Source of the DNA: Imbricaverruca yamaguchii
Taxonomy: Eukaryota > Arthropoda > Thecostraca > Neoverrucidae
DNA length: 64,000 nucleotides
Assembly (NCBI GenBank): GCA_034440575.1
Contig: JAOTOL010001605.1
Coordinates: 1,402,001 to 1,466,000, forward strand
Direction: 5' to 3'
Numbering within the stretch: position 1 is the stretch's first letter; each line of letters starts with the position of its first letter. Below are positions 24,081 to 35,400 of this stretch, in pieces. A model generated the notes under the pieces. The model worked only from the letters and a program-made list of their open reading frames with translations. It did not search any database and had not been told where the DNA came from. A program made the position numbers and the translations under genes.

Positions 24081-26520
24081 TAATTCAATGATTGGTCGAA
24101 GCATGCACCATGCGGTTAGGAACTCGGTGGGGCTGCGGAAGTGCCCCCCCCCCCCAAAAAAAAAAAAAACTTCCTGCAATTGCTTCCATTTAACTCTATG
24201 GTTTTCACGCCAGTACTCGACTTCCAAGTCGGCCCAATCTATTCACATTCACCATGTTCCAACACGCCATTACTGTTCACTGACAGCACATCGGTTTTGG
24301 CATATTTTAATTCCCATATCGCTCCAAATCCATGGATCGTCTTGGAATCGTGTCTTTTGCTTGGCTCGACCGAAGTACTCGATCGCTCCTCAGGTTTGAG
24401 GTCGTGGTCAATGCCAATGTCATGGTTCCTCTAGATGACTTGGCTGAATCCACTTTCATAAATGAATACGAATATGAATATGATGTGTTTTGTGCACGTG
24501 GGCAGAGGCGGTGTAAGGGCTGGGGTGGACAAATACGTTGGCGCCGTTGAGAATCCAGTGGCGTCTTATGAGTGTGGTTTGTTTGAAAATGATTTGGGTT
24601 GGCTCAAATGTTCGAGGGTATAGGGTGCGATGGATGGATATGGTGGACCTGGAAAACCGTACTGAACACATGCTCACGGAAGACATGTCTTGGTGGTATA
24701 CAAAGCACATTACATGGCAGCGGCAGATGCCTAGTACGCAGAATATGAATACCATTACGGTATCAAAAGGCCAACCCTAATAGAACGATCCTGCTCTTTA
24801 CTTCACAATTCCCAGCATGCCTCTTCCTGCGCACACGATAATCTGAGCTTGTCTGCATGCACTCCGACTACACCATTTCGCTAAATTAAACCGCCATGCG
24901 GTATATGGCGAACGTGCCACACGCAGTAATTTTCCTGTATGCATCGCCCGGCACGGTCGAGGAAGGCGGCCCACCTCCGACTTCAGACGGATCCTACTCA
25001 TGCACCCTATGCGACCAGAAAACGAACCAATCGTCGGCACAGGGCGAGCAACGATTGCCAGTTCCAAGTCGTTAAGGGCAGATGCATCGTATGGAGAGTG
25101 ATGTGTGGAATATACAGCGATTGCGATACATATCATGAGTCATGGGCCATGTGTTTTGCGACACTCCATTAATCTTAATGATGATGGCATGCGACGTAAG
25201 TAACTTTCAGCATGCCAGTTCGACAAATTATAGATGAGCCATATATCTGTTTTCCGTTTACAAATACAGCTTGGATTGACCACTGCGGATGAACAGGATT
25301 TTCTGGCTCAGTATATGAAACAATGGCAACTTACCATTATGTAATGTGATGCGGATACGTCATTTGCAAAATAAACAGGTACACCAGCACACAATCGTCA
25401 ACATTGACCCGCAGAGTAGCTGAAAAATGACGTCTAGAAATATAAACACGTTGAATGAGATATATATTGTCTTATACAGACTAGACGAATGCTAGCTGTT
25501 AAAATATGTAGAGGTTTTCGAATTCGGATATTTTTATTGGTCCTCAGCCGGTCTGTCTGGATCCACCCCTCCCCTCTCCCACGTCATGACCTTGCCCGCG
25601 CCCAGTCAGTCATCACTCCTAATTTCTTTAGCATAACCGTGAGGGAAGAACTAACTGCAGAGGCGGATCTAGGCAACGTCGTGTGGGGGAGGGGTACTTG
25701 TTTGGATGGATGCCATTTCCTATGAGGGCGCCACTGCAGATGTTCTTGGAGGGGCGCCTTCCGAAAATCCGTTTAGCGGCGGGTGGGTGCACTTGAATAC
25801 GCTGAAGGGGCCCTATTCCTCTCCAATGGCCATCTCCGGCTGAACAATCCGTTGAGTGAGGAGAAGGGGGTGAACACGGGCCTTTCGGGAGGGACGCCTT
25901 TTCATGGCCTAAGGGGTGCCATCTTGCATGAGGGCCCGGCTCAGGCATGTGCCCGGGCACATGCCGTCACTGCTCCCTCCTACATCCGCCCCTGCTACCA
26001 AGCTTTCCCAAATTTAAAGTCCTTGGAAAGGAGCCCGGTTACCTTCCCGTGAATCCCGATTCAACACAAAACATGCGCGGAGATATCTGACGAATCCTCA
26101 ACCGCTTTTAATTTCGTATCAATTTTTTGTATGTCATGCCAGAATTTTAACTCCTAATGAAGGCATGTTCAGTTCTGTTTACGTATTCCCAGATGTGTTT
26201 TAAGGAAGATATTGTATTACTCAGGCAACGTTTCAATTCTCGAAAATAGCCACTGGAATTGTGTATACGGTTTTGTGGTTAGCGTTCCAAAAAATTGTAT
26301 TTTCGCCACGAATTTCAGCTGCAAAAGAAGAAATGTGTGCTATATACTAGCAGGATGGAGCTGTTTTCCGCCGCCTGCTTTTTGGCTCAACCGCGACATT
26401 CCGGCTGGGACTGTGGCATCGCGGTGCACGGAAAGGGAAAGGTCTAAAAAGCAGACATCTCAAATGCATAGTTCGACGGACTTGTTCGTGTTTTAGCTGT
26501 TATTTTAACGGTTCTTAATG
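24081..26520. other. Non-coding stretch with a transposon-like element
   Basis: No supported exon. Poly(C)/poly(A) at 24146-24172. Inverted ends CAGAGGCGGATCTAGG (25659) and, reverse-complemented, CAGGGGCGGATGTAGG (about 25984-25999) suggest a DNA transposon of about 340 bp; its flanks do not show a matching 8-bp duplication. Confidence 0.5.
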
Positions 26521-28997
26521 GCGATCTGGAAAATATAGGTACTAGACCTACCTACCTTCCTACCTATGACCTCTGTTGTGATAGCCAAATATTGATACTT
26601 CACTATAGATAAGTGATAGGTCTATCATTGCATGCTAGATAGGTAGGTAGGCACCTACCTAGCTACCTGCCGAACACAGCCAAGGTAATGGATGGATTGT
26701 ATGATATAATTGAGGAAAAGAATGTTACTTATTTGTTGGACCTAGGCAAGTTTCCAGTGGAAATTTCCCCAGGATGTCTTCAGGACCAAGAATGCTCCCA
26801 AATGCCCTAGATAGGTATGATGGTGTATTGTGCATTAAGGTGTTAACTGGATAAGTTAAAACATTTTACCTAGGTACTTCCATAGAGCAAACAAATATTT
26901 AGTGTGGTTAGGTTAGGTCAGGTCATGTCAGGTTTCTTTTTAAGTAAAAAATTGTGATTTTCTTTGAACATTTAAATAAAATGCTGGAATTGTTTATGGT
27001 GTGAATTGTCTTTCATTAAAAGCATGTGATGGTAAGTTGGGTAAGATTTTTCTTCATTTGGAAAATTGAGAATTTTTCCCAAATTATGTTGGATTTTTTT
27101 TCTCTCTAAAAGGAAGCTTTTACCAGTTTAGATCCAGACTGCAAAGTATGACAAGAGGACTGACAAGGTGCACCAGCCATGGACAGAATCGGCACTGAAA
27201 TGCACTTTGAGGGCAATAAGCTGCACCAGAGACATCAAATGCATGCACCAAATAAAGTGCAAAAATGTAGACTTGCAGTTCATGGTAAATTTATTCATAT
27301 CACAATTTATTCAAAAAGCAATGCTAATGAATGTGCTGAAAATATGACCACTTCTTTCCTCTGCAAATGCATGCTTCCCAGTTTGGAGGAAAAATAACAC
27401 CCAAAAGTGGGCTTGGAGCTGGACCACATTGCAGAACAAGTAATGTTCAAAGTAAAAAAAGGATGCAACATAACTTAACCTAACCTAGCCTAGCTTTCCA
27501 TGTAGGAAAGCAAATTGTTTTCATAAAAATGGAAGGTACCAAGAAACATTCTTAAATCTTCAAATTAAAGAACCTAACCTAATCTATTTTAAGCTAGCCT
27601 GAACAGTTTTTGAAGAAAAAATCAAACTGAAAACACTCAATGTACAAATGAGTCCGACCTACATTAACCAAACCTAATCTATTTGTATGCTTCAAGCTGG
27701 TAAAGACTGAAACTTACCTGCTCATCTTTTACCTTCAATCAGTACAAAAATCCACATACAATGTGATTAAAGTACAAGTAACCTCCCATCTTGACCCCAC
27801 CCACTAATTTGAACCACATTGGACAGCAGGCATTTTTGTACAGCAATCAAATTGGCAGCCATCAACTAATGCAAATGTGGTGCTCTGTATATTTTTTGTG
27901 TGTTTTTCTCCAAATGTTGTGATCTTTGTCTTGTGATGCAATGTTTGAAATATGGACAGTTTTAATTAAATGGATCATCAGCTTGCCCACACCAGGTACC
28001 TGTTCCTACACAAATTGTCACAGCACAGTCATGCCAGCCCCACTTGTGGCTGCCAGCCTTGTACAGACAAGATATTGTTGAAAGTGCATACTTTGCAGTC
28101 TGTGATTATGGTAGGTTATGCTACATTTGGTTTACATGTAAATAGAAGAAAATATGCTGTGCATGAATCAGAAAATGCAATGTATTGATTGGACTTATGT
28201 AAATAGAAGAAAAAATGACATGTATTGACTGGACTTATGTAAATAGAAGAAAATATGCTGTGCATGAACCAGAAAATGAAATGTATTGACTGGACTTGTT
28301 CAAGTTTACATAGCAGCTTCTTCCTCTGCCATTTATTTGGAAAATTGCACAGAGGTATTGGTTTTTGGCATCATAGTATATCTACTTAAGCATCAAATCA
28401 CATTGGTATGTTTTTGGTTATCCAACATCAATACCTTTGGTTAGAATGGGTTATGTTTGTATTGTTGTAATGTTGCATTCTTCTTCATGGTGTACTACAC
28501 CACCCATGACCCCTCATTCTGTACACTTCCTATAGTTAGTTCCTTTAGCTGTACAGTGCTTCAGATTCCATGGCCATGTAGTGCCCAATGAGGGTTGTAT
28601 TTGTGCTTTGTAATCCTGGATGTGGAGATAACAAATGTGGGATCATCAAACATGGAGGGGATATTATTCTTCTAACATGTAACATTAGAATCTCTGCTTC
28701 TACTTTCCAGTGATCCTTGAGCACATTATCACCAAGTGATTCATTGTCAAATGATAGCATTCAACATCAACATTATAAATGAGAGGACAATTTTTTGTAG
28801 GTGTTCAAGTGCAGATCCTATGGATGAGTCACATCAAGTGGTTGGATGAGTTGGGTGTTGTATTGTGTAAGGTCTACTGATGTCAAATTATATAAAACCT
28901 GTAGATGTTGAATCATGTAAGACCTACAGATGTGAAATGAGTGGATGTTGGGTCACCTAAAATCCACAAATGCTAGATTTCATAACATTTTGTTATG

Positions 28998-29060
28998 TTG
29001 GTTGTTGTTGTTGTTATTGGGTTGGGGTGCATCAACTACATTGGTCATGTAGCGCCCATT
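28998..29060 (-). mobile_element. Micro-retroposon copy 2
   Basis: On the minus strand it starts TGGGCGCTACATGACC, has GATGCACCCC and an (AAC)n tail. No clear target-site duplication. The CpG of GATGCGCCC is changed to CA, as in the other copy inside the CpG desert. Confidence 0.65.
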
Positions 29061-29450
29061 GACCCTGCCTTATACATACCATTACTACAAATACCAAAAG
29101 TTTAGCTATGGACCCAAAGCAATCAGAACATTATTCTGGCCACACAGGGTACAAAGCATGCTGTGTTCAGGTGCTATTAAGAATATGGATAATGTTGACT
29201 CAGTTCCTTTCAGAATGACCAGTTTGTTTTGAAGATAATACCTTGTTTTTATTGTTGAAAAAGTGGTGGTGAAAAAACAAACAAAATGTTTTATGCTAAT
29301 TTTTCCATTTTTAATCATTTTAGGATTGCTAACATTGTCATCACTGTTAACATGGGTTTGTGTCAATGTGTGGGTTTATATGTGTGCTTGCAACTATTGG
29401 AAATCCTTGAGGCTGATTGTAAATCACTATGATTTGAAGTTGTGTTACTT

Positions 29451-29516
29451 CAATGGTGTACTTGCTATATGACATCTGCAGCTGATGCACCCTTAAACTG
29501 CAATGGTGTACTTGCT
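29451..29516 (+). mobile_element. Micro-retroposon copy 3, 5'-truncated, with target-site duplication
   Basis: The 34-bp body (29467-29500) starts at ATATGACATCTGCAG and contains GATGCACCCTTAAA. It is flanked by identical 16-bp repeats CAATGGTGTACTTGCT at 29451-29466 and 29501-29516. The missing 5' end with an intact duplication indicates 5' truncation during target-primed reverse transcription. Confidence 0.75.
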
Positions 29517-29845
29517 CCATAATCCTGTATCATGGATATTTATGTCTGAACAATGCCATAAACTGATGGCATCTGGAGCCAAATTTTACCATGCACTTCT
29601 TGATTATCTTGTAATAGTGTACATGCATCAGTACCTTGACTTCTAATGCATTGCTTATATATTGTGGATAAAATATGCACTATACCATAAATGTATAACT
29701 ATATAGCTATAAGTGGGGACTGGCAGTGTTGTGTATGCAAGTGTTGTCAGTTAAAAATGAAATGTATTCTTGCTGGTGTGTCTTTATGAATCAGGGCTCT
29801 ATAACTAAGCAGAGTTTGTTATGTAAATCCTGGCCCCACCACCTA

Positions 29846-29975
29846 ATGAGCTAACCCTCCCATCCAGGGCTAAATGCTAGCACACAAGGCAACTCAAACC
29901 ATGTCTTGCCAGAACAGGGGAGACCAATACAGGCCAGTACTCTGACCAATTGAGCTGCTGAGGTGGCTCAATTTG
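29846..29975 (-). mobile_element. Decayed tRNA-derived SINE
   Basis: On the minus strand it reads CAGCAGCTCAATTGGTCAGA (A-box-like) and, about 45 bp later, GGTTTGAGTTGCC (a B-box with CG changed to TG). It lies in the CpG desert and has lost its CpGs. Confidence 0.5.
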
Positions 29976-30047
29976 TTTGCACATTTGCACAGTACAGCTC
30001 AGTTTGGATATTTAGTTCAGTTTAGCTATGAATCAGGCTCTGCTGAG

Positions 30048-30260
30048 CAGGGATGGCCGAGTGGTTAAGGTGTTGGGCTCTGGGTGCCAAAGGTCCCGTG
30101 TTCGACACTAACGCTGCTCTGGGCATCTTCCAATCCCGCGGCCCACGGGCGAAACAGTGTGGACGGCGTCATTAGCCGTGAATGTGCATAAAGTGTGTCG
30201 TGAACCACCCAGTAAACAAATGGGGCCCTGCCAGCACGCCGGCTGGTATTGGTTGGAAGA
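30048..30260 (+). mobile_element. tRNA-derived SINE (Leu/Ser-like head)
   Basis: A-box GGCCGAGTGGTTAAGG and B-box CCGTGTTCGACAC are spaced as in a class II tRNA head, followed by an unrelated body with CGGCCCACGGGCG and GCCAGCACGCCGGCTGG. Unlike the adjacent desert it is CpG-rich, so it is probably a younger insertion. Confidence 0.6.
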
Positions 30261-30354
30261 GGACATCAAATGGACCTCCCTGGACTTTTTTTCACAAGCA
30301 ATAAAGCCTGGCATACTGAATTTCCAGAAGTTCATTGGAAACTAACACTAAATT

Positions 30355-30561
30355 GTGAATTAAGTAATTACGTTGTGTACACCCATCTTGCTGGTTGGTT
30401 TTTGGTTTTACACCCCACCCCCCTTTAGGCATGGTGGGGCCCCAACCCCCCCCCCCCATTGGGGGGGGGGGAGGGGGGGGGGAGGGGGGGGGGGAACTCA
30501 CAGCCTTTCGATTGTGAGCGATTAAGTAATTAGGCTACGTTGTCCGTACACCCATCTTGTT
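30355..30561 (-). mobile_element. SINE fragment with poly-C/poly-G hairpin, flanked by direct repeats
   Basis: TAAGTAATTACGTTGTGTAC...CACCCATCTTG at 30360-30390 and TAAGTAATTAGGCTACGTTG...CACCCATCTTG at 30524-30560 are a long direct duplication. Between them lies GGTTGGTTTTTGGTTTTAC, the reverse of the GTAAAACCAA 3' end of the SINE family seen at 46755, followed by C-runs, ATTGG and long G-runs that could fold back or form a G-quadruplex. Confidence 0.5.
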
Positions 30562-31088
30562 ATGGCACCCTGGAACACAGCTTTGACTTTGTTAGTTAGC
30601 TGCCAAGACATATCATAACATACGAATCTCACTATAATCATTTGCATTATGCAAGTTTCATTCATGATTATTTTTACATTTAAGCATAATACTATGTCTT
30701 ATGTGATGAAGTTCAGTAGCAAGGACCGCAACACAGCATTTTGTAATCGCAACAATTATAGATAAGTAGGGCATTATATTGACCTCTCCTTGATATTGTG
30801 CTAATGGACTTATACAACATGACGAATGAATGAAATGATGTTTAATAATAATTCACTTTTTGTGCATCACCAAAGGAACACGAAACTTCACATAATATTC
30901 GAGGTTTGGGATTGTTTCGACGACGTGCTATAAGTTCTCCACTTCCGGTTTGTACTGCCCTACTACGAGCGTGCTTTCACCTTCAACTCTTTCATACTAC
31001 TTTTCTAACCATCGGCAAGTTACCCATTCATAACGCTGACGTCGCGTGTGCTTGCTGATGGCTGCTTGTGAGGGTGGCGGCTTGATCG
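30562..31088 (+). promoter_or_regulatory. Region upstream of calpain-15 exon A
   Basis: No gene. CpG frequency rises towards the exon. TGACGTCGCG-like sequence near 31037 resembles a CRE/ATF core. A promoter may lie here if exon A is the first exon; alternatively an upstream 5' exon exists and this is intron. Confidence 0.3.
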
Positions 31089-32237
31089 ATGTCTGGTTTC
31101 GCCTGGAGGAGTCTGAGTGGCACCTCACTCTGTGTCTATGTTCCGACAGTGAGGCGTGAGCCGCCGCCAGAATCGTGCGGCGGCACAAAGCGGCACAGGG
31201 ACACAATAGCGGGCGTCACGGGCGACGGTGACGGCGCGCCATCGCCCGTCAGTCTGCCGTCCGACAGTGGAGTGGTGTGGCTCGCGTCCGCCCAGGGCCA
31301 CGCCGCGGACGAGCCGCTGCCGACGGCCGACGACTGCGGGCGGCCGCCGCCCATGGTGCTGGCCAGCCGTGTCGCCGAGCTGGCCGACGGCGGCCTGGCG
31401 CGCTCGCCCAAGCGTCAGGGCTCGGCCGTGCTCGCGCGCCCGCCGCTCAAGCTGGGCAGGTCGCTGAGCGGCGGCTCGACGTCGTCGTCGTCGGCGGCGG
31501 CGGCGGTGTGCAGCCGGCCGAGCAGCACGCACAGCCGGCGCGGCGTCTGGCCGTGCCCGCGCTGCACGCTCGAGAACGAGGCGCGCCTGCCGCGCTGCGA
31601 GGCGTGCCAGACGGCGCGGCCGGGCGCCGAGCGGCGGCCGCTGTCGGACGCGCCGGCCGGCGCCGTGCGCGACTCGCTGGCGCGCTTCGTGGCGGCGCGC
31701 GCCGACGGCCTGCACCGCTTCTCCAGCCACCTGGCGGCCGAGGCGGGCGGGCGCGCCGCGCCGCCGCCGCCGGCCGCCGTCGGCCGCCAGCCGCTCGACG
31801 CCGACTTCCAGTACCTGCCGGGCCGGCCGGCCGGCGACCGCGCGCAGGCCGAGTGGCGCTGCCCGCGATGCACGTACGTCAACGAGCCGGCCAGCGCGCG
31901 CTGCGCGCTGTGCGCCGCCGCGCCGCCGGCGCCCGGCGACTGGACCTGCGCGCGCTGCACCCTGGTGAACGCGGCCGGCGTGCGCCGCTGCGCCGCCTGC
32001 CGCAGCCGGCCGGCCGTCGCCGTCGACGCCGACGCCGGCTGGCTGTGCGCCACGTGCACGTACGGCAACGCGGCCGGCACCGACCGGTGCGACGTGTGCG
32101 GCGCGGCGCGCAAGCGGCTCGGCGAGGACGAGCCGGCCGAGCTGAAGACCGAGAGCGAGCTGGAGTCGGACCTGCGCACGTGGGAGGAGCAGGGCGCCCG
32201 CCAGACGTGGACGCGCATCGTCAAGTTTTGCGAGCAG
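31089..32237 (+). CDS. Calpain-15/SOL exon A: four RanBP2-type zinc fingers
   Basis: The exon encodes up to 383 residues with extreme third-position GC. Four RanBP2/NZF fingers (W-x-C-x2-C-x10-C-x2-C) are visible: W154 with C156/C159/C170/C173; W256 with C258/C261/C272/C275; W285 with C287/C290/C301/C304; W318 with C320/C323/C334/C337. Such fingers bind ubiquitin or RNA and are the N-terminal mark of calpain-15/small optic lobes, which lacks the penta-EF-hand domain of classical calpains. The end, WTRIVKFCEQ, joins in phase 0 at CAG|GTGCGC to exon B (DGEPFVDDSFPP), as in the family. Reading through the donor reaches a stop at 32268. The start is uncertain: the ATG at 31089 is usable, but GTTCCGACAG at 31140-31149 is a reasonable acceptor, which would place the start in an upstream exon. 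Confidence 0.9.
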
Positions 32238-32479
32238 GTGCGCAGGAGCATCCAGATGTACCTGAAGTGATTTACCTGCGGCGTTAGCGTCTCATGTTCC
32301 CGCCAATATTTCTTCACTTATATAATTTGCTTTATGCCACTAAATTTATGATAGGTCATAGCTTTTTTATGATAGGCCGTAGCCTTTTTATGATAGGCTA
32401 AAACCTTTTTACGGCGAACGTGTTCCCACCACCGGCCCCATCGTCGATTCCGATACTTATGGCCAGTTTCGCATCAATG

Positions 32480-33200
32480 CCCGCCCTCAATACTATGATC
32501 ATCAGTATGACCCGGTGTGGCCCTGTTGTCAGGATTGTGACCGTCAGTATGGCCCGGTGTGGCTCCTGTTGTCAGGATTGTGACCGTTAGTATGACCCGG
32601 TGTGGCACCTGTTGTCAGGATTGTGACCGCAGTATGGTTTGGTGTGGACCTGTTGTCAGGATTGTGACCGTCAGTATGGCCCGATGTGGCACCTGCCGTC
32701 AGGATTGTGACCGTTAGTATGACCCGGTGTGGCTCCTGTGTAGGATTGTCCGTAGTATGACCCGGTGTGGCTCCTGCGTGACCGTCAGTAGACCGGTGTG
32801 GCTCCTGTTGTCAGGATTGTCCGGTGACCTGGTGGCTCCTGTTGTATTGTACCGTCGTAACCGGTGTGGCTCCTGCCGTGACCGTCAGTATGACCCGGTG
32901 TGGCCTGTTGTAGGATTGTGACCGCGTTACTGGTCTTGTGATTTGACTGGTGGTGGCCTGTTGTCAGGATTGTGACCGTCAGTATGACCCGGTGTGGCAC
33001 CTGCCGTGACCGTCAGTATGACCCGGGGCGACTCCCGCCGCCAGTACTATGACCATCAGTATGACCCTGTCCGACCCCCGCCGTCAGGACCGTGACCGTC
33101 AGTGTGACCCGACCTGACCCCGCCGTCAGTGACCAGTGACCGTCCGACCCCCGCCGTCAGGACCGTGACCGTCAGTGTGACCCGACCTGACCCCGCCGTC
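32480..33200 (+). repeat. Minisatellite in calpain-15 intron A-B
   Basis: About 15 copies of a roughly 48-bp unit (GTGACCGTCAGTATGACC, CGGTGTGGCTCCTGTTGTCAGG). The last three units (33010-33200) change to CCCCCGCCGTCAGGACCGTG forms, each with CCGTCAG|GA, identical to the real acceptor of exon B at 33201-33202. Confidence 0.9.
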
Positions 33201-33202
33201 AG

Positions 33203-33392
33203 GACGGCGAGCCGTTCGTGGACGACTCGTTCCCGCCGGCGGCGCGCAGCCTCTACTACGCGAGCGGCGACTCGGCGGCGGTGGCTGACCGGCCGGCCGT
33301 GCACTGGCTGCGGCCGCGCCAGATCCGCGCCGACAGCACGGCCGCCCACTGGACCGTGTTCCGCCGGCCGCAGCCCTCCCACATACAGCAGG
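33203..33392 (+). CDS. Calpain-15 exon B: start of protease core
   Basis: The exon encodes DGEPFVDDSFPPAARSLYY through WLRPRQI and WTVFRRPQPSHIQQ plus the first base of Gly447. FVDDSFPP and the WxVF...PS.I.QG segment are the calpain core entry that leads into the catalytic Cys loop. Acceptor CCGTCAG at 33202; donor G|GTGGGT after 33392, phase 1. The final 60 bp and the donor are repeated at least eight times downstream in the intron. Confidence 0.92.
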
Positions 33393-34140
33393 GTGGGTCT
33401 GTCGTAGCGCTGTCATGTACAGCGCGGCCGCCCACTGGACCGTGTTCCGCCGGCCGCAGCCTTCCCATATACAGCAGGGTGGGTCTGTCATAGCACTGTC
33501 ACGTACAGCACGGCCGCCCACTGGACCGTGTTCCGCCGGCCGCAGCCTTCCCACATACAGCAGGGTGGGTCTGTCATAGCACTGTCACGTACAGCACGGC
33601 CGCCCACTGGACCGTGTTCCGCCGGCCGCAGCCCTCCCACATCCAGCAGGGTGGGTCTGTCATAGCACTGTCATGTACAGCACGGCCGCCCACTGGACCG
33701 TGTTCCGCCGGCCGCAGCCTTCTCACATCCAGCAGGGTGGGTCTGTCATAGCACTGTCATGCACAGCACGGCCGCCCACTGGACCGTGTTCCGCCGACCG
33801 CAGCCTTCTCACATACAGCAGGGTGGGTCTGTCATAGCACTGTCATGAATATTAGTGCAACTATAGCCACAGGGCCCTTCTGTCACATACAGCACGGCCG
33901 CCCACTGGACCGTGTTCCGCCGACCGCAGCCTTCTCACATACAGCAGGGTGGGTCTGTCATAGCACTGTCACATACAGCACGGCCGCCCTCTGGACCGTG
34001 TTCCGCCGGCCGCAGCCTTCCCATATACAGCAGGGTGGGTCTGTCATAGCACTGTCACATACAGCACGGCCGCCCTCTGGACCGTGTTGCTACGCCGGCC
34101 GCAGCCTTCCCATATACAGCAGGGTGGGTCTTTCATAGCA
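33330..34140 (+). repeat. 86-bp array of exon B 3' end plus donor
   Basis: The unit is GGCCGCCCACTGGACCGTG, TTCCGCCGGCCGCAGCC, TCCCACATACAGCAGG|GTGGGT and about 20 bp of intron. CAGCAGGG occurs at 33386 (the true exon end), 33472, then about every 86 bp to 34117; a 40-bp insertion (33845-33885) interrupts one unit. Each copy keeps about 60 bp of coding sequence and the GTGGGT donor but has no acceptor. Confidence 0.92.
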
Positions 34141-34219
34141 CTGTCATGTATGGCAGGTGCGTCTGTCACTGCTCGGTCATAGCACTGTCATGTGAGGCAG
34201 GGGGTCTGTCACTGCTCGG

Positions 34220-34750
34220 CAGCGAAAATTATTCGTGCAATAGGGTGGGATATACCACTTTATGAACACTCAATCGACATCCTTTCAGAAGTATCCGCAT
34301 CTTGCTCCTTCACATGAAGTATTTATTTCTCCTTTCTAACAGTGTCTCGTTTATAAGTAGCATATACATGTCCTTGATAAGGAATGGTGTTTCACGAACA
34401 TTTTGCAATGCTATTTCAGTCAAATGTATGTCCTATAAGGTGATATGGCATGCAATACCAGTTTATCTGAGTTATTATTCTCCCTATACCGAATATAGGT
34501 TCTTTACTTATGAATCTCAAAACAAATGATAGAGGTTCAGTCATAATCACCACACCATAGACTCAAATTTTAGTCTGAAAGACATGGGCGCTACATGACC
34601 AATGCAGTCGATGCGCCCTTAAGCCTAATAACTAACTAGTCTGAAAGACATCAAAAACATCTTATATTACACTAATACGTGTAATTTCGACGTCATGCTG
34701 TGGTCGTTTCGACATCTCACACCTAACGAAAAACCGATATTTTAACCCTG
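34220..34750. mobile_element. hAT-like MITE, with nested micro-retroposon
   Basis: Starts CAGCGAAAATTATTCG and ends, reverse-complemented, CAGGGTTAAAATATCGG. Flanked by 8-bp duplications CTGCTCGG at 34212-34219 and 34751-34758. Relatives lie at 37210-37465 and 54263-54729 (opposite orientation). Without the nested insertion it is about 465 bp. Non-coding. Confidence 0.75.
34571..34651 (+). mobile_element. Micro-retroposon copy 4, nested in the MITE
   Basis: The body TGGGCGCTACATGACCAATG...GATGCGCCCTTAAG with an AATAACTAAC tail is flanked by identical 15-bp repeats TAGTCTGAAAGACAT at 34571-34585 and 34637-34651. Insertion into a recognised MITE shows it is mobile independently. Confidence 0.85.
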
Positions 34751-35400
34751 CTGCTCGGTCATGCACATTATGTCATGTCGCAGCCCTATCATATATGGCA
34801 GGGTGCGTTTGTCAGCCCTGTCATGTGCTGCATGGAGGGTCTGTCGCAGCCCTGTCATGTATGGCAGGTGCGTATGTCACCGACCTGTCACGTATGTCAG
34901 GGTGGGTCTGTCACTGCCTTCTCATATACAGTGGGGTGGGCTTGTCACCGCCCTGTCATGTGTGGCAGGGTGGGTCTCTCATAGGCCTGTCATGTATGGC
35001 AGCAGGGTAAGCTGTTACAGCCCTGTCATATACGACAGCAGGGTAAGCTGTTACAACCCTGTCATATACGTCAGCAGGGTAACCTGTTGCAACCCTGTCA
35101 TGTATGGCAGCAGGGTAAGCTGTTACAGCCCTGTCATATACGGCAGCAGGGTAAGCTGTTACAACTTTGTCATATACGGCAGCTGGGTAAGCTGTTACAA
35201 CCTTGGCATGTACGGCAGGGTGGGCCCGTCATAGCCCCGTCATCTACGGCACGGACGGTCCGTCACAGCCGTGGCATGTACATTGTACATCAGGGCAGGC
35301 ACGTCACATCTCTGGTGTGCACAGTGAGGAGGTAATCTGCCACAACACTGCTATGTACGTTAAGGCAGATCCGTCACAGCCCTGTCACAGGATTGATAAT

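Larger units (their letters stand above)
26673..30057. other. CpG desert, about 3.4 kb
   Basis: Reading base by base I find only three CpG dinucleotides (27190, 27655, 29053) in 3,385 bp, whereas DNA on both sides has many. TpG and CpA are plentiful. No exon is supported; base composition is AT-rich. It contains two micro-retroposon copies and a decayed SINE that also occur elsewhere in the window, so it belongs to the same genome. It ends about 1 kb upstream of calpain-15 exon A. Confidence 0.85.
34141..35400 (+). repeat. Degenerate continuation of the exon-B-derived array
   Basis: Apart from the MITE at 34220-34750, the sequence is made of 32-40-bp units such as GCAGGGTGGGTCTGTCAC and AGCCCTGTCATGTATG, later GGTAAGCTGTTACA forms. 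GCAGGGTGGGTCTGTCA is shared with the exon B donor array, so this looks like its worn continuation. Confidence 0.75.

Noticed and set aside
26905..27500. Telomere-like TTAGG/CCTAA repeats
   Set aside because: Only a few irregular GGTTAGGTTAGG and CCTAACCTAACC units; too short and impure for a telomere or interstitial telomeric array.
31277..32317. Long alternative frames over calpain-15 exon A (plus frame 2 and minus strand)
   Set aside because: Shadows caused by very high GC; only the 31089 frame contains the four zinc fingers and splices correctly.
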